The notes: a model not told the origin generated them from the letters alone. DNA of 64,000 nt from Alloalcanivorax gelatiniphagus (GCF_005938655.1 NZ_VCQT01000040.1:33866-97865); one strand, 5' to 3'. Counted from the stretch's first letter, positions 33,177 to 42,028 are shown. Numbers and translations: made by a program.

Positions 33177-34621
33177 CTTCCTTCCGCCTGACTTTCCACC
33201 GCCAGGCTCCGCCACAGCGCCATCACCGCATAGGCGCGCCAGGGCCGCCAGCCCTCGGCGCGCTGCCGGGCCCGCGCCGGTGACCGCTCCCCGAGTGCCT
33301 TGAGCACGCCATAGTCGGCGGCCGGGAAGGCATCCGGCCAGCACAGAGCGCGCATCGCCAGGTAATGGGCGGTCCAGTCGCCGATGCCCGGCAGCGCCTT
33401 CAGCGCCGCCAGGGTGTCCTCCACCGGCGCCCCCGGCGCCAGCACCAGATCGCCCCGGTCACAGGCGCTGGCCAGGGCGCGGATGGCGCCCACCCGGCTG
33501 CGCAGAATGCCCAGCCCGCCCAGGGTATCCGCATCGGTGGCGGCCACCCGGGCGGCGTCCGGAAAGGTGTGGGTAAGGGCGGCGAACGGCGTATCCAACG
33601 GTTCGCCCAGGGCCGCCGCCACCCGCCCGGCCAGGGTCTGGGCGGCGCGCACCGTGATCTGCTGACCCAGCACCGCGCGCACCGCCGCCTCGAAACCGTC
33701 AAAGGCGCCGGGCACCCGCAGGCCCGGGTGAGCGTCCGCCAGCGACCCCAGGGCGGCGGCCACCTCCGAGGGCTGGCAGTCCAGATCAAACAGCCGGCGC
33801 AGGCGCGTCAGCACCTGCGGCACCACGCCGGCCAGGGAGGCGGACAAGGTCACCGCCAGCCGCTGCTGGCCGCTCACCGGCGCCACCGCCAGCCAACCCC
33901 GATGGCAATGCCCGTCCCGCCACAGCATCACGGTGCGCCGGTAGACGCCCGCCTCCACGCTTTCCACCCCGGCGATGGCACGCTGGCCTAGAAAATCCCG
34001 CAGCGCCGGCCAGTCGTAGGGCGGCCGGTAGGCCAGTTGCAGGGTAAAGCTGTCCCGGTCACCGGTGCCGCCGGGGCGGCGCAGGTCGGAGGGTTTCATT
34101 CGATAGCGCTGGCGGAACAGGGCGTTGAAGCGGCGCAGGCTGCCAAAGCCGGCGGCCAGCGCCACCTCGGTGACCGGCAAGCGGGTTTCGGTGAGCAACT
34201 GCTTGGCCAGCAGCAGGCGGCGGGTTTGCGCATAGGCCACCGGCGTGACCCCGTACTCGCGCCGGAACACGCGCCGCAGGTGCCGGTCGGTGACGCCCAG
34301 GGTGGCGGCCAGCCCGGCCAGCCCCTTATCCGGCAAACCCTGTTCCAGGGCCACGGCGGCGGCCCGCGCCAGCCGCTGGCGGGCGTCCACGCTGGCCAGC
34401 CCCGGCGCCAGCTCCGGGCGGCACCGCAGGCAGGGCCGGTAGCCCTGGGCCTCGGCGGCGGCGGCGCTGGGATAAAAGGCACAGTTGGCCCGCCGGGGCC
34501 GGCGTGCCGGGCACACCGGCCGGCAATAAATACCGGTGGAGGAGACCGCCACATAGAAGTGGCCGTCGAAGCGGGGGTCCCGGGCGCTCAGGGCGCGGTA
34601 GCAAACATCGTCATCGAACAT
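33140..34621 (-). CDS. Ada-AlkA fusion: methylphosphotriester sensor / AraC / DNA-3-methyladenine glycosylase
   Basis: About 493 aa. Residues 1-75 are the Ada zinc domain with all four cysteines (C33, C37, C64, C67; IYCRPVCPAR and YRPCLRC). An AraC-type helix-turn-helix pair follows to about 180 (EVALAAGFGSLRRFNALFRQ). The AlkA N-domain then leads to the HhH-GPD glycosylase (PGIGDWTAHYLAMRAL, then PAADYGVLKALG, whose Asp fits the catalytic aspartate). The O6-methylguanine transferase domain of E. coli Ada is absent. It senses phosphate methylation, activates transcription and excises alkylated bases in one protein. Confidence 0.93.
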   Translation of the reverse strand: MFDDDVCYRALSARDPRFDGHFYVAVSSTGIYCRPVCPARRPRRANCAFYPSAAAAEAQGYRPCLRCRPELAPGLASVDARQRLARAAAVALEQGLPDKGLAGLAATLGVTDRHLRRVFRREYGVTPVAYAQTRRLLLAKQLLTETRLPVTEVALAAGFGSLRRFNALFRQRYRMKPSDLRRPGGTGDRDSFTLQLAYRPPYDWPALRDFLGQRAIAGVESVEAGVYRRTVMLWRDGHCHRGWLAVAPVSGQQRLAVTLSASLAGVVPQVLTRLRRLFDLDCQPSEVAAALGSLADAHPGLRVPGAFDGFEAAVRAVLGQQITVRAAQTLAGRVAAALGEPLDTPFAALTHTFPDAARVAATDADTLGGLGILRSRVGAIRALASACDRGDLVLAPGAPVEDTLAALKALPGIGDWTAHYLAMRALCWPDAFPAADYGVLKALGERSPARARQRAEGWRPWRAYAVMALWRSLAVESQAEGSQSAQGNGDRAR

Positions 34622-34675
34622 GCCCGCATGATAGCGCCGTAGCCCGCCGCGCACTCGCCGTTTTCGGACCCGGCT

Positions 34676-34830
34676 TAGGGCCTGTTCACACTACTTGCAT
34701 TACGCCTGTTGTGGCCTCCAGCGTCGTTGTCGGTCGCTTATTTGGAATGACCAAACCGCGCTCCCTCCGCCTGGCTGGAGACCAAAATGACACCCAGCAG
34801 GCGTGATGCAAGTAGTGTGAACAGGCCCTA
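34676..34830. mobile_element. MITE-like 155-bp element with ~38-bp terminal inverted repeats
   Basis: The left end, TAGGGCCTGTTCACACTACTTGCAT..ACGCCTG, is mirrored at 34806-34830 and slightly further in; about 38 bp per end match with two mismatches. The core has no open frame that looks coding. The right end overlaps dedA and supplies its stop codon. Confidence 0.8.
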
Positions 34831-35388
34831 GGGCCGCTGACGCCAGCGGCGCCACAGCCATAACAGCGCCGCCGCCAGCAGCAGGCCGCCCAGCACGTAA
34901 AGCTCGTAGCGCTTCACTTCGCCGAGCACCGCTTCCAGCAGATTGCCGAAATGGTAGGCGGCGGCGCCCAGCACCGAAGCCCAGATCGCCGCGCCCAATC
35001 CGTTGAACAGCAGAAACCGGCCGGGCGGGTAACCGGATACGCCGATCGCCACCGGCATCACCGTGCGCAGGCCGTAGACAAAGCGGAAGCCGAGCACCCA
35101 CAGGTCCGGGTGACGGCGCAGCCGCGCCAGGGCCTTCTCGCCGACCTGCTCCCAGCGCGGCTTGCGCGCCAGCAGGCCACGGCCGTAGCGGCGACCGAGC
35201 AGATACCAGAGCTGGTCGCCGGCCCAGGCGCCGAGGAACGCCACCAGCATCACCAGGTCCAGCCGCAGATAGCCCTGGAACGCCAGAAAGCCGGCCAGCA
35301 CCAACACCGCCTCGCCCTCGAAGAAAGTGCCGAGGAACAGGGCGGCGTAACCAAAGTGTTGAAGAAATTCCTGCAGCATGGCCGACAT
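34828..35388 (-). CDS. DedA-family membrane protein
   Basis: 186 aa. Typical DedA features are FLGTFFEGEAVLVLAGFLA near residue 17, LGAWAGDQLWYLLGRRYG near 52, and GFRFVYGLRTVMPVAIG near 100, with the family's acidic and Arg residues in membrane re-entrant segments. DedA proteins are undecaprenyl-phosphate or phospholipid transporters. The start could also be the ATG three codons in. The TAG stop is the terminal CTA of the inverted-repeat element next to it. Confidence 0.9.
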   Translation of the reverse strand: MSAMLQEFLQHFGYAALFLGTFFEGEAVLVLAGFLAFQGYLRLDLVMLVAFLGAWAGDQLWYLLGRRYGRGLLARKPRWEQVGEKALARLRRHPDLWVLGFRFVYGLRTVMPVAIGVSGYPPGRFLLFNGLGAAIWASVLGAAAYHFGNLLEAVLGEVKRYELYVLGGLLLAAALLWLWRRWRQRP

Positions 35389-35447
35389 CGCACAAGTTGA
35401 GCAGCCCGCAGCCTAGCCGGTTCCCGCCATGGAAAAAAGCAGGATTA

Positions 35448-36083
35448 TCAGGGGGCGTAGCCTTTCAGGAACACGCGCACCACCTCGCGCACATGCCGCT
35501 CGGCTTCGGCCCGGTCCGGCGGCTGCGCGCAGCCGATCAGCACCTGCATGTGGCGGCAGCTTTGCAGCATGCCGAAAAACAACTCGCTGGCGGCGGCGGT
35601 GTCGCTGATGGCCACCAGGTTCAGGTCCCGGGCCTTGGCCAGCAGCCGTTCCATCTCATGCAGGGTTTTGGCCGGGCCACCTTCGAAGAACAGCCGCGCC
35701 ATCTCCGGTTCCTGGGTGGCCAGGCTGTTCATCAGCCGTTCCAGGCTGATCGCCTCTTCGCTGTTGATCAGATCCATGAAGGACCGGCCGATGCGCTCCA
35801 GCACCGCCGGCAGTTCGGCGGGATCGTCCAGGGAGAAAATCGGAAACGGCATGGACTCTTCGCACTTGGCCTCCACGGCGGCGGCGAACAGGTTGCCTTT
35901 ATCGGAAAAATGGCTGTAGACCGTGAGTTTGGAAACTCCGGCTTCGGCGGCTACCGCGTCCATGCTGGTCCCCGAGAAACCCTGGGAAAGGAACAGGGTC
36001 TTGGCGGCATCCAGAATCGCCCGGCGTTTGGCCGGGTCCTTGGGCCTGCCGCGCAGACCCGTCTGGGCGTCGTTGTTGGACAT
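35448..36083 (-). CDS. TetR-family repressor of the adjacent RND pump
   Basis: 211 aa; the helix-turn-helix (AILDAAKTLFLSQGFSGTSM; AGVSKLTVYSHFSDKGNLFA) lies at about 20-70, and the C-terminal domain resembles the AefR-like group. GGGAGC lies 5 nt before the ATG. It is divergent from the RND adaptor gene across 188 bp that contain two matching palindromes, so it is very likely the local repressor. Confidence 0.92.
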   Translation of the reverse strand: MSNNDAQTGLRGRPKDPAKRRAILDAAKTLFLSQGFSGTSMDAVAAEAGVSKLTVYSHFSDKGNLFAAAVEAKCEESMPFPIFSLDDPAELPAVLERIGRSFMDLINSEEAISLERLMNSLATQEPEMARLFFEGGPAKTLHEMERLLAKARDLNLVAISDTAAASELFFGMLQSCRHMQVLIGCAQPPDRAEAERHVREVVRVFLKGYAP

Positions 36084-36106
36084 AGTGCTCCCGATGGCCT
36101 ATTAAA

Positions 36107-36149
36107 TACTGGACCGGTAAGTTCAATAAAATTACTATACCGGCCAGTA
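36107..36149. promoter_or_regulatory. Twin TetR operators
   Basis: TACTGGACCGGTA (36107-36119) and TACCGGCCAGTA (36138-36149) are each near-palindromic and are inverted copies of each other, with centres about 30 bp apart, roughly three helical turns. They sit 24 and 55 bp upstream of the TetR start and would cover both divergent promoters. Confidence 0.75.
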
Positions 36150-36156
36150 TAGCATT

Positions 36157-36182
36157 GCCGATACGCTATCGGCGTATTTTTT
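36157..36182 (+). terminator. Terminator-like hairpin in the RND leader
   Basis: GCCGATA and TATCGGC form a perfect 7-bp stem with a CGC loop, followed by GTATTTTTT. It lies downstream of the twin operators and 90 nt before the adaptor start, so it would act inside the leader of the efflux mRNA. Confidence 0.65.
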
Positions 36183-36236
36183 ATGACCTGCCATCCCTGG
36201 CGGTCATCCTGCCGGGCCGTCGCTTGCGCGACGTTG

Positions 36237-36259
36237 AAAATGGCTCCCGGCCATTTTTT
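36237..36259 (+). terminator. Second terminator-like hairpin in the RND leader
   Basis: AAAATGGC and GCCATTTT form an 8-bp stem with the loop TCCCG and end in a T run, only 12 nt before the adaptor ATG. Between the two hairpins, TGACC.GCCA and TGGCGGTCA (36183-36206) form another stem. Confidence 0.55.
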
Positions 36260-36271
36260 ATGGGGGTTTAC

Positions 36272-37381
36272 ATGTTCCGCTTTCCGCTGCTCATTCTGCT
36301 GCCCTTGGCGCTTTTCGTGGCCGCCTGTTCGCCACCGGAAACACCCGAGGAGGCGGCACCACGCCCGGCCCTGGTGGTGCAGCCCGGCGGCGCCGAAGCC
36401 CTGATGGACATCTTTCCCGGCGAGGTCCGTGCCCGCTATGAGCCGGAGCTGGCGTTCCGCATCGCCGGCAAGATCAGTCGCCGGCTGGTGACCGTGGGTG
36501 ACCGGGTGAAGAAGGGTCAGCCGCTGGCGGAACTGAACGCCGCGGACGTGGGCCTGGAGCTGGACGCCGCCCGGGCACGGCTGGCCTCCGCCCGCGCCGA
36601 CCACCAGCTGGCCGCCAGCGAGCTGGACCGCTACCGCCCCCTGCTGGAGCGGGGCGTGGTGAGCGGCTCCCAGTTCGACGCTGTGCGCAGCCGCTTCCAG
36701 GCCGCCGAGGCCCAGTTGGAGCAGGCCCGCGCGCAGATGGACGTGGCCCGCAACCAGGCCGGCTACGCGGTGCTGGAGGCACCGGACAACGGCGTCATCG
36801 CCCGGCGCCTGGCGGAAGCCGGCCAGGTGGTGGCGGCCGGGCAGACCGTGTTCGTGCTGGCGGTGGACGGCGACCGGGAGGTGCGCATCGACCTGCCCGA
36901 GCAGGACATGGACCGCTTCAAGGTGGGCGATGAAGTCACCATCGAGTTGTGGTCCCGGCCCGGCGACACCTTCCCCGGCCGTATCCGCGAGCTGGCGCCG
37001 GCGGCGGACCCGGCGTCACGTACCTTCGAGGCCCGGGTGGCGTTCGACAATCAGGCGGTGGGCGCGGACCTGGGGCAAAGTGCCCGGGTGCTGGTGCACG
37101 GCGCCAATGGCGCGGACACCCTGAGCCTGCCGCTGGCGGCGGTCACCGCCGACGACGGCAACCCCTATGTATGGGTGGTGAACCCGGACGATCTGACCCT
37201 GACCAAAACGCCGGTGAAGACCGGCGCCTACCATGCCGAGCGCGTGCCGGTGCTGGGCGGCCTGGCCGCCGACGCCTGGGTGGTGGCCGCCGGCACCCAG
37301 GTGCTGCGCGAGGGGCAGAAGATACGACCGGTGGACCGCCAGAACCGGCCGGTGCGGTTGAACCAGAAGGGCGGGGAGTAA
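36272..37381 (+). CDS. RND efflux periplasmic adaptor (MFP) lipoprotein
   Basis: 369 aa. Lipobox FVAAC places the acylated Cys near 19. The HlyD/AcrA layout follows: a lipoyl half (RIAGKISRRLVTVGDRVKKGQPLAEL), an alpha hairpin (about 95-150), the second lipoyl half (APDNGVIARRLAEAGQVV), a beta-barrel domain and a membrane-proximal domain. The start at 36272 sits right after the leader hairpins; an in-frame ATG at 36260 is possible. It links the RND pump, whose gene follows by 3 nt, to an outer-membrane channel encoded elsewhere. Confidence 0.92.
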   Translation: MFRFPLLILLPLALFVAACSPPETPEEAAPRPALVVQPGGAEALMDIFPGEVRARYEPELAFRIAGKISRRLVTVGDRVKKGQPLAELNAADVGLELDAARARLASARADHQLAASELDRYRPLLERGVVSGSQFDAVRSRFQAAEAQLEQARAQMDVARNQAGYAVLEAPDNGVIARRLAEAGQVVAAGQTVFVLAVDGDREVRIDLPEQDMDRFKVGDEVTIELWSRPGDTFPGRIRELAPAADPASRTFEARVAFDNQAVGADLGQSARVLVHGANGADTLSLPLAAVTADDGNPYVWVVNPDDLTLTKTPVKTGAYHAERVPVLGGLAADAWVVAAGTQVLREGQKIRPVDRQNRPVRLNQKGGE

Positions 37382-37384
37382 GCG

Positions 37385-40300
37385 ATGCGCTTCAACCTCT
37401 CCGAATGGGCCCTGCGCAACCGCACCCTGGTGCTCTACGCGATGATCGTGCTCGGCGCGCTGGGGGCGCTTTCCTACACCCAGCTGGGCCAGAGCGAGGA
37501 CCCGCCGTTCACCTTCAAGGTAATGGTGGTGAACACGGTGTGGCCCGGCGCCAGCGCCAAGGAAGTGTCACGGCAGGTCACCGAGCGCATCGAAAAGAAG
37601 CTGATGGAGACCGGCGACTACGACCGCATCGTGTCGTTCTCGCGGCCGGGCCAGTCCCAGGTGCTGTTCGTGGCCCGGGACAATATGCACTCCCGGGATA
37701 TTCCGGAGTTGTGGTACCAGGTGCGCAAGAAAATCGGCGATATCCGCCATACCCTGCCCCGGGACGTGCAGGGGCCGTTCTTCAATGACGAGTTCGGCAC
37801 CACCTTCGGCAATATCTACGCGCTCACCGGTCCCGGCTTCGACTACGCGGTGATGAAGGACTACGCCGACCGCCTGCAGCTGGCCCTGCAACGGGTCAAG
37901 GACGTGGGCAAGGTGGAGCTGCTGGGTCTGCAGGACGAAAAAATCTGGGTGGAAATCTCCAACACCAAGCTGGCCTCCCTGGGCATTCCCATGGGCGCCG
38001 TGCAGCAGGCCCTGCAGTCGCAGAACGCCAAGGCCGAGGCCGGTTTTTTCGAAACCCCCAGCGACCGGGTACGGCTGCGGGTCAGCGGCCAGTTTGAATC
38101 GGTGGAGGAGATCCGTGCTTTTCCGATTCGCGCCGACGGCCGCACCCTGCGGCTCGGTGACATCGCCCAGGTTTACCGGGGCTTCAGTGATCCGCCGCAA
38201 CCGCGCATGCGCTTCATGGGCGAGGACGCCATCGGTCTGGCGGTGTCCATGAAGGAAGGCGGTGACATTCTCGCCCTGGGCGAGCACCTGGACGCGGAAT
38301 TCAAGCGGCTGCAGAACACCCTGCCCGCCGGCCTGGAGCTGCGTAAGGTATCCGACCAACCGGCGGCGGTGGAACAGGGCGTGGGCGAATTCGTGCAGGT
38401 GCTGATCGAGGCCCTGGCCATCGTGCTGCTGGTGAGCTTCTTCTCCCTGGGCGCGCGCACCGGCCTGGTGGTGGCACTGTCGATTCCGCTGGTGCTGGCC
38501 ATGACCTTCGCGCTGATGCACTACTTCCACATCGGCCTGCACAAGATTTCCCTGGGCGCGCTGGTGCTGGCCCTGGGCCTGATGGTGGACGACGCCATCA
38601 TCGCCGTGGAAATGATGGCGATCAAAATGGAGCAGGGGCTGAGCCGTATCAAGGCCGCCGGCTTCGCCTGGACCAGCACCGCCTTCCCCATGCTCACCGG
38701 CACCCTGATCACCGCCGCCGGCTTTTTGCCCATCGCCACGGCGGAATCCGGCACCGGCGAGTACACCCGCTCGATCTTCCAGGTGGTTACCTTGTCGTTG
38801 CTGGTGTCCTGGGTCACGGCGGTGGTGTTCGTGCCCTACCTGGGCGACAAGCTGCTGCCCAACCTGGCCCGCCGCGATGACAGCGGCCAGGTGCATGACC
38901 CTTACCAGAAGCCTTTCTACCGCCGCTTCCGGCGACTGGTGCTGTGGTGCGTGCGCCACCGCAAGACGGTGATCGTGCTCACCGTGGTGTTATTCATGGC
39001 GTCACTGGCCCTGTTCCGGCTGGTGCCCCAACAGTTCTTCCCGCCGTCGGCGCGTCTCGAACTGATGGTCGATCTGAAGCTGCATGAGGGCGCCTCGCTC
39101 ACCGCCACCGAGGAACAGGCCCTGCGCCTGGAGAAGATGATCGCCGGCAACGACAAGATCGAAAATTACGTGGCCTATGTGGGCTCCGGTTCGCCCCGGT
39201 TCTATCTGCCGCTGGATCAGCAATTGCCCACCCCCAGCTTCGCCCAGTTCGTGGTGCTGACGCGCAACATCGAAGAGCGCGAACAAGTACGCACCTGGCT
39301 GATCGATACCCTGGCCAAGGAATTTCCCTCCCTGCGCAGCCGCGTTTCACGGCTGGAGAACGGCCCGCCGGTGGGCTACCCGATCCAGTTCCGGGTGTCC
39401 GGCGAACATATTCCCGAGGTGCGCGCCATCGCCCGCCAGGTGGCCGCCAAGGTGCGCGAGAATCCGGAGGTGACCAATGTGCACCTGGATTGGGAGGAGC
39501 CCAGCAAGGTGGTGCGTCTGGAAATCGACCAGGCCCGGGCCCGGGCGCTGGGCGTGAACAGCGCCGACCTGTCGCGGGCGCTGCAAAGCTCCCTGTCCGG
39601 GGTGGCGGTGAGCCAGTACCGGGAAGACAACGAGCTGATCGACGTGGAGGTGCGCGGCGACAGCCGCGAGCGCCACGCCCTGGGCCAGTTGGGTAACCTG
39701 GCGGTGCAGACCGAGACGGGACGCAGCGTGCCGCTCAATCAGATCGCCACTTTGGAATACGGCTTCGAGGAAGGGGTGATCTGGCACCGCAACCGGCTGC
39801 CCACGGTGACGGTGCGCGCGGACATCTACGGCGATGATCAGCCCGCCACCCTGGTGAACCGCATTTGGCCCCAGTTCGACGCCATCCGCGCCAACCTGCC
39901 GCCGGGCTATTTGCTGGCGGTGGGCGGCACCGTGGAGGAATCCGCCCGCGGGCAGGCGTCGGTGAACGCCGGCATGCCGCTGTTCATCCTGGTGGTGCTG
40001 ACCCTGCTGATGCTGCAACTGCGCAGTTTCTCGCTGACCACCATGGTGTTCCTGACCGCGCCGCTGGGGCTGATCGGCGTCACCGTGTTCCTGCTGCTGT
40101 TCCGCCAGCCGTTCGGCTTCGTGGCCATGCTCGGCACCATTGCCCTGGCCGGCATGATCATGCGCAACTCGGTGATTCTGGTGGACCAGATTCAGCAGGA
40201 CATTGCCCAGGGGCTGAGCCGCTGGGACGCCATTATCGAGTCCACGGTGCGGCGCTTCCGGCCCATCGTGCTCACCGCCCTGACCGCGGTGCTGGCCATG

Positions 40301-40447
40301 ATTCCGCTGTCACGCAGTGACTTCTTCGGCCCCATGGCGGTGGCGATCATGGGCGGGCTGATCGTGGCCACCGCCCTGACCCTGCTGTTCCTGCCGGCGC
40401 TGTACGCCGCCTGGTTCCGGGTCAAGGAAGAGCACGCCGCGCGGTAA
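37385..40447 (+). CDS. RND-family efflux permease
   Basis: A 1020-aa inner-membrane proton antiporter with twelve helices and two large periplasmic loops. LGQSEDPPFTFKVMVVNTVWPGA near the start, GLMVDDAIIAVEMMAIKMEQ in helix 4 (the Asp pair for proton relay) and MIIMRNSVILVDQIQQ-like residues in helix 10 mark the HAE-1-related group. The sequence is closer to the shorter MexW/TriC-like branch than to AcrB. It forms an operon with the adaptor; there is no outer-membrane channel gene. Confidence 0.94.
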   Translation: MRFNLSEWALRNRTLVLYAMIVLGALGALSYTQLGQSEDPPFTFKVMVVNTVWPGASAKEVSRQVTERIEKKLMETGDYDRIVSFSRPGQSQVLFVARDNMHSRDIPELWYQVRKKIGDIRHTLPRDVQGPFFNDEFGTTFGNIYALTGPGFDYAVMKDYADRLQLALQRVKDVGKVELLGLQDEKIWVEISNTKLASLGIPMGAVQQALQSQNAKAEAGFFETPSDRVRLRVSGQFESVEEIRAFPIRADGRTLRLGDIAQVYRGFSDPPQPRMRFMGEDAIGLAVSMKEGGDILALGEHLDAEFKRLQNTLPAGLELRKVSDQPAAVEQGVGEFVQVLIEALAIVLLVSFFSLGARTGLVVALSIPLVLAMTFALMHYFHIGLHKISLGALVLALGLMVDDAIIAVEMMAIKMEQGLSRIKAAGFAWTSTAFPMLTGTLITAAGFLPIATAESGTGEYTRSIFQVVTLSLLVSWVTAVVFVPYLGDKLLPNLARRDDSGQVHDPYQKPFYRRFRRLVLWCVRHRKTVIVLTVVLFMASLALFRLVPQQFFPPSARLELMVDLKLHEGASLTATEEQALRLEKMIAGNDKIENYVAYVGSGSPRFYLPLDQQLPTPSFAQFVVLTRNIEEREQVRTWLIDTLAKEFPSLRSRVSRLENGPPVGYPIQFRVSGEHIPEVRAIARQVAAKVRENPEVTNVHLDWEEPSKVVRLEIDQARARALGVNSADLSRALQSSLSGVAVSQYREDNELIDVEVRGDSRERHALGQLGNLAVQTETGRSVPLNQIATLEYGFEEGVIWHRNRLPTVTVRADIYGDDQPATLVNRIWPQFDAIRANLPPGYLLAVGGTVEESARGQASVNAGMPLFILVVLTLLMLQLRSFSLTTMVFLTAPLGLIGVTVFLLLFRQPFGFVAMLGTIALAGMIMRNSVILVDQIQQDIAQGLSRWDAIIESTVRRFRPIVLTALTAVLAMIPLSRSDFFGPMAVAIMGGLIVATALTLLFLPALYAAWFRVKEEHAAR

Positions 40448-40459
40448 CCGGCGGCGCGT

Positions 40460-41107
40460 TCAGTAGCGGGTGGTGCGGTCGAAAAAATGCACCCCTTCAA
40501 GGAGCGCGCTGAGGTCGTTGAACGCCCGGGTTTCGCTGAACGGCGCTTCCCGGGGCGGGTCGTAGACCTGGCCGTTGCTGCCCTGCACCACCAGGTCGAT
40601 GGCATAGCAGGCACCGTCGTGCAACGCCCGCCAGGCGTGCACCCGGCGGCTGTGGTTCATGGCCGCGTCGCCGCCCTGGAAGGTGGTGAAGGCCACCCCG
40701 TCCAGGCTTGCCTCGCCGACGCTGTCCGGCCGCGCCCAGGGGTCCGGCTCGGTGCAACCGGCCAGCACCTCCGGGTCACGGCTGGCACCCAGCCGCAACT
40801 CGCCGGCGCGGATCTCATTGGAATCCTTCAAGCGTAATACCAGCAGGGCGTGGCCGGGCTGGTCCGGCCCCACGCCCACGCGCCAGCCGCCCTCCTCGAA
40901 ATAGCCCTTGGCCGGCCCGTCCACACGGGTCACCTGGTCCTTCGAGTAGTCCACGGCGATGCCGTATTCCACGTTCTCGTAGCGCCCCTCCGGCGCGCCG
41001 GATTGCACCGCGGTGCTATAGCCGCCACCGCCGCTGGCCGAAGGGGCGTCACAGCCGCTCAGCCCGGCCAGGGCCGTCAGCATCAGGGTCGCGGTAACGC
41101 CACGCAT
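40460..41107 (-). CDS. Hypothetical lipoprotein, paralogue of the next gene
   Basis: 215 aa; lipobox GLSGC near residue 19, then a Gly/Ser-rich linker. The body has VEYGIAVDYSKDQVTRV, GGWRVGVGPD, an LRLGASRDPE..LAGC segment and HDGACYAIDLVVQGS. The same order of motifs occurs in the neighbouring lipoprotein. It has an AAGGAGG ribosome site. No known family was recognised. Convergent with the RND gene and separated by 12 nt. Confidence 0.75.
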   Translation of the reverse strand: MRGVTATLMLTALAGLSGCDAPSASGGGGYSTAVQSGAPEGRYENVEYGIAVDYSKDQVTRVDGPAKGYFEEGGWRVGVGPDQPGHALLVLRLKDSNEIRAGELRLGASRDPEVLAGCTEPDPWARPDSVGEASLDGVAFTTFQGGDAAMNHSRRVHAWRALHDGACYAIDLVVQGSNGQVYDPPREAPFSETRAFNDLSALLEGVHFFDRTTRY

Positions 41108-41149
41108 GGGTTGCCCTCCTTGTTCAAAGCCCCGGTTTGAAAGCCCCGG

Positions 41150-41911
41150 TTATTCCGTGAAGCGGATACCGTCGATCACCGTCTGCAGATCTTCCAGCGC
41201 CTGCTTCCGCGCCTCGCTGTCACCGGCGTCGCCCTCGCCGCTGGCGATCAGGTCGATGGCGTAGCAGGCTTCTCCGTAAGTAGCCCGGTAGCTCTGCAAC
41301 AGGCGGTAGCCGTTCTCGCCGGTTTCGGTGACCTCGTAACGACGGAACGGCACACCGTCGATGGTGCGCGATGTCTCCGTGTCCCCGGCGGCACCGGTGG
41401 GCTGGTCCTTGCAATGGCTCAGGCCCTGGGTGGAGCGGCTGACGCCGAGCTGAAAACGGGCCTGCTGATCAGGTACCTTGAGGGTCAGCAGCCGCTTGCC
41501 GTCTTCGTCCTTGCCGGCGAACGCTTTCCAGCCGCCTTGGTCACCGCTGGTCTGGCTCTGCCGGTCACTGCCGTTAAAGTCCGGGTCGGTGCGGCTAATG
41601 CTCCCGGCGCGGCTGTTGATCACCTTCAGATTACGGGGGAAGGTCACCGCCACGCCGTATTCGTCGCTCTTGTAGGTGGCTGTCTTACCCTTCGGTGCCG
41701 GCTGCCGGTCCTGGGCGGAAGGCGCGCCGGCGGTGTCCACGGTGGCCTGGGGCTGGCCGCTGTCGTCGCCGCCAACCCGCTCGCCGGGCTGGCTTTCCTG
41801 GATCGGCGCGCCGTCGCCGGAAGTTTTGTCTTTGCTCTGGTCATCGTCCGGGGGTTGGCAGGCGGCCAGCAGCAAGGTGCCGGTGGCCAGCAGGGCCAGG
41901 GAATAACGCAT
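41150..41911 (-). CDS. Hypothetical lipoprotein, paralogue of the previous gene
   Basis: 253 aa. Lipobox LLAAC is followed by a long acidic/Ser/Pro-rich linker to about residue 85, then DEYGVAVTFPRNLKVINSRAG, GGWKAFAGKDEDGKRLLTL, FQLGVSRSTQGLSHC and GEACYAIDLIASGEG. It matches its downstream neighbour motif for motif, including two conserved Cys. AAGGAGG precedes the ATG. The two are probably co-transcribed and arose by duplication. Function unknown. Confidence 0.75.
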   Translation of the reverse strand: MRYSLALLATGTLLLAACQPPDDDQSKDKTSGDGAPIQESQPGERVGGDDSGQPQATVDTAGAPSAQDRQPAPKGKTATYKSDEYGVAVTFPRNLKVINSRAGSISRTDPDFNGSDRQSQTSGDQGGWKAFAGKDEDGKRLLTLKVPDQQARFQLGVSRSTQGLSHCKDQPTGAAGDTETSRTIDGVPFRRYEVTETGENGYRLLQSYRATYGEACYAIDLIASGEGDAGDSEARKQALEDLQTVIDGIRFTE

Positions 41912-42028
41912 GGGATCCTCCTTGAATCCTGACGGTAATAGGACCCCATGCTACGGCGGATGACGCCGTGGACGCTTCACTGCTTTACACTCTTTAACCG
42001 CTTTCTTGCTCAGGCTCAGGACACAGCT

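Noticed and set aside
34504..34806. 100-codon frame running into the inverted-repeat element
   Set aside because: Antisense to the Ada-AlkA start and then through a non-coding element; no coding signal.
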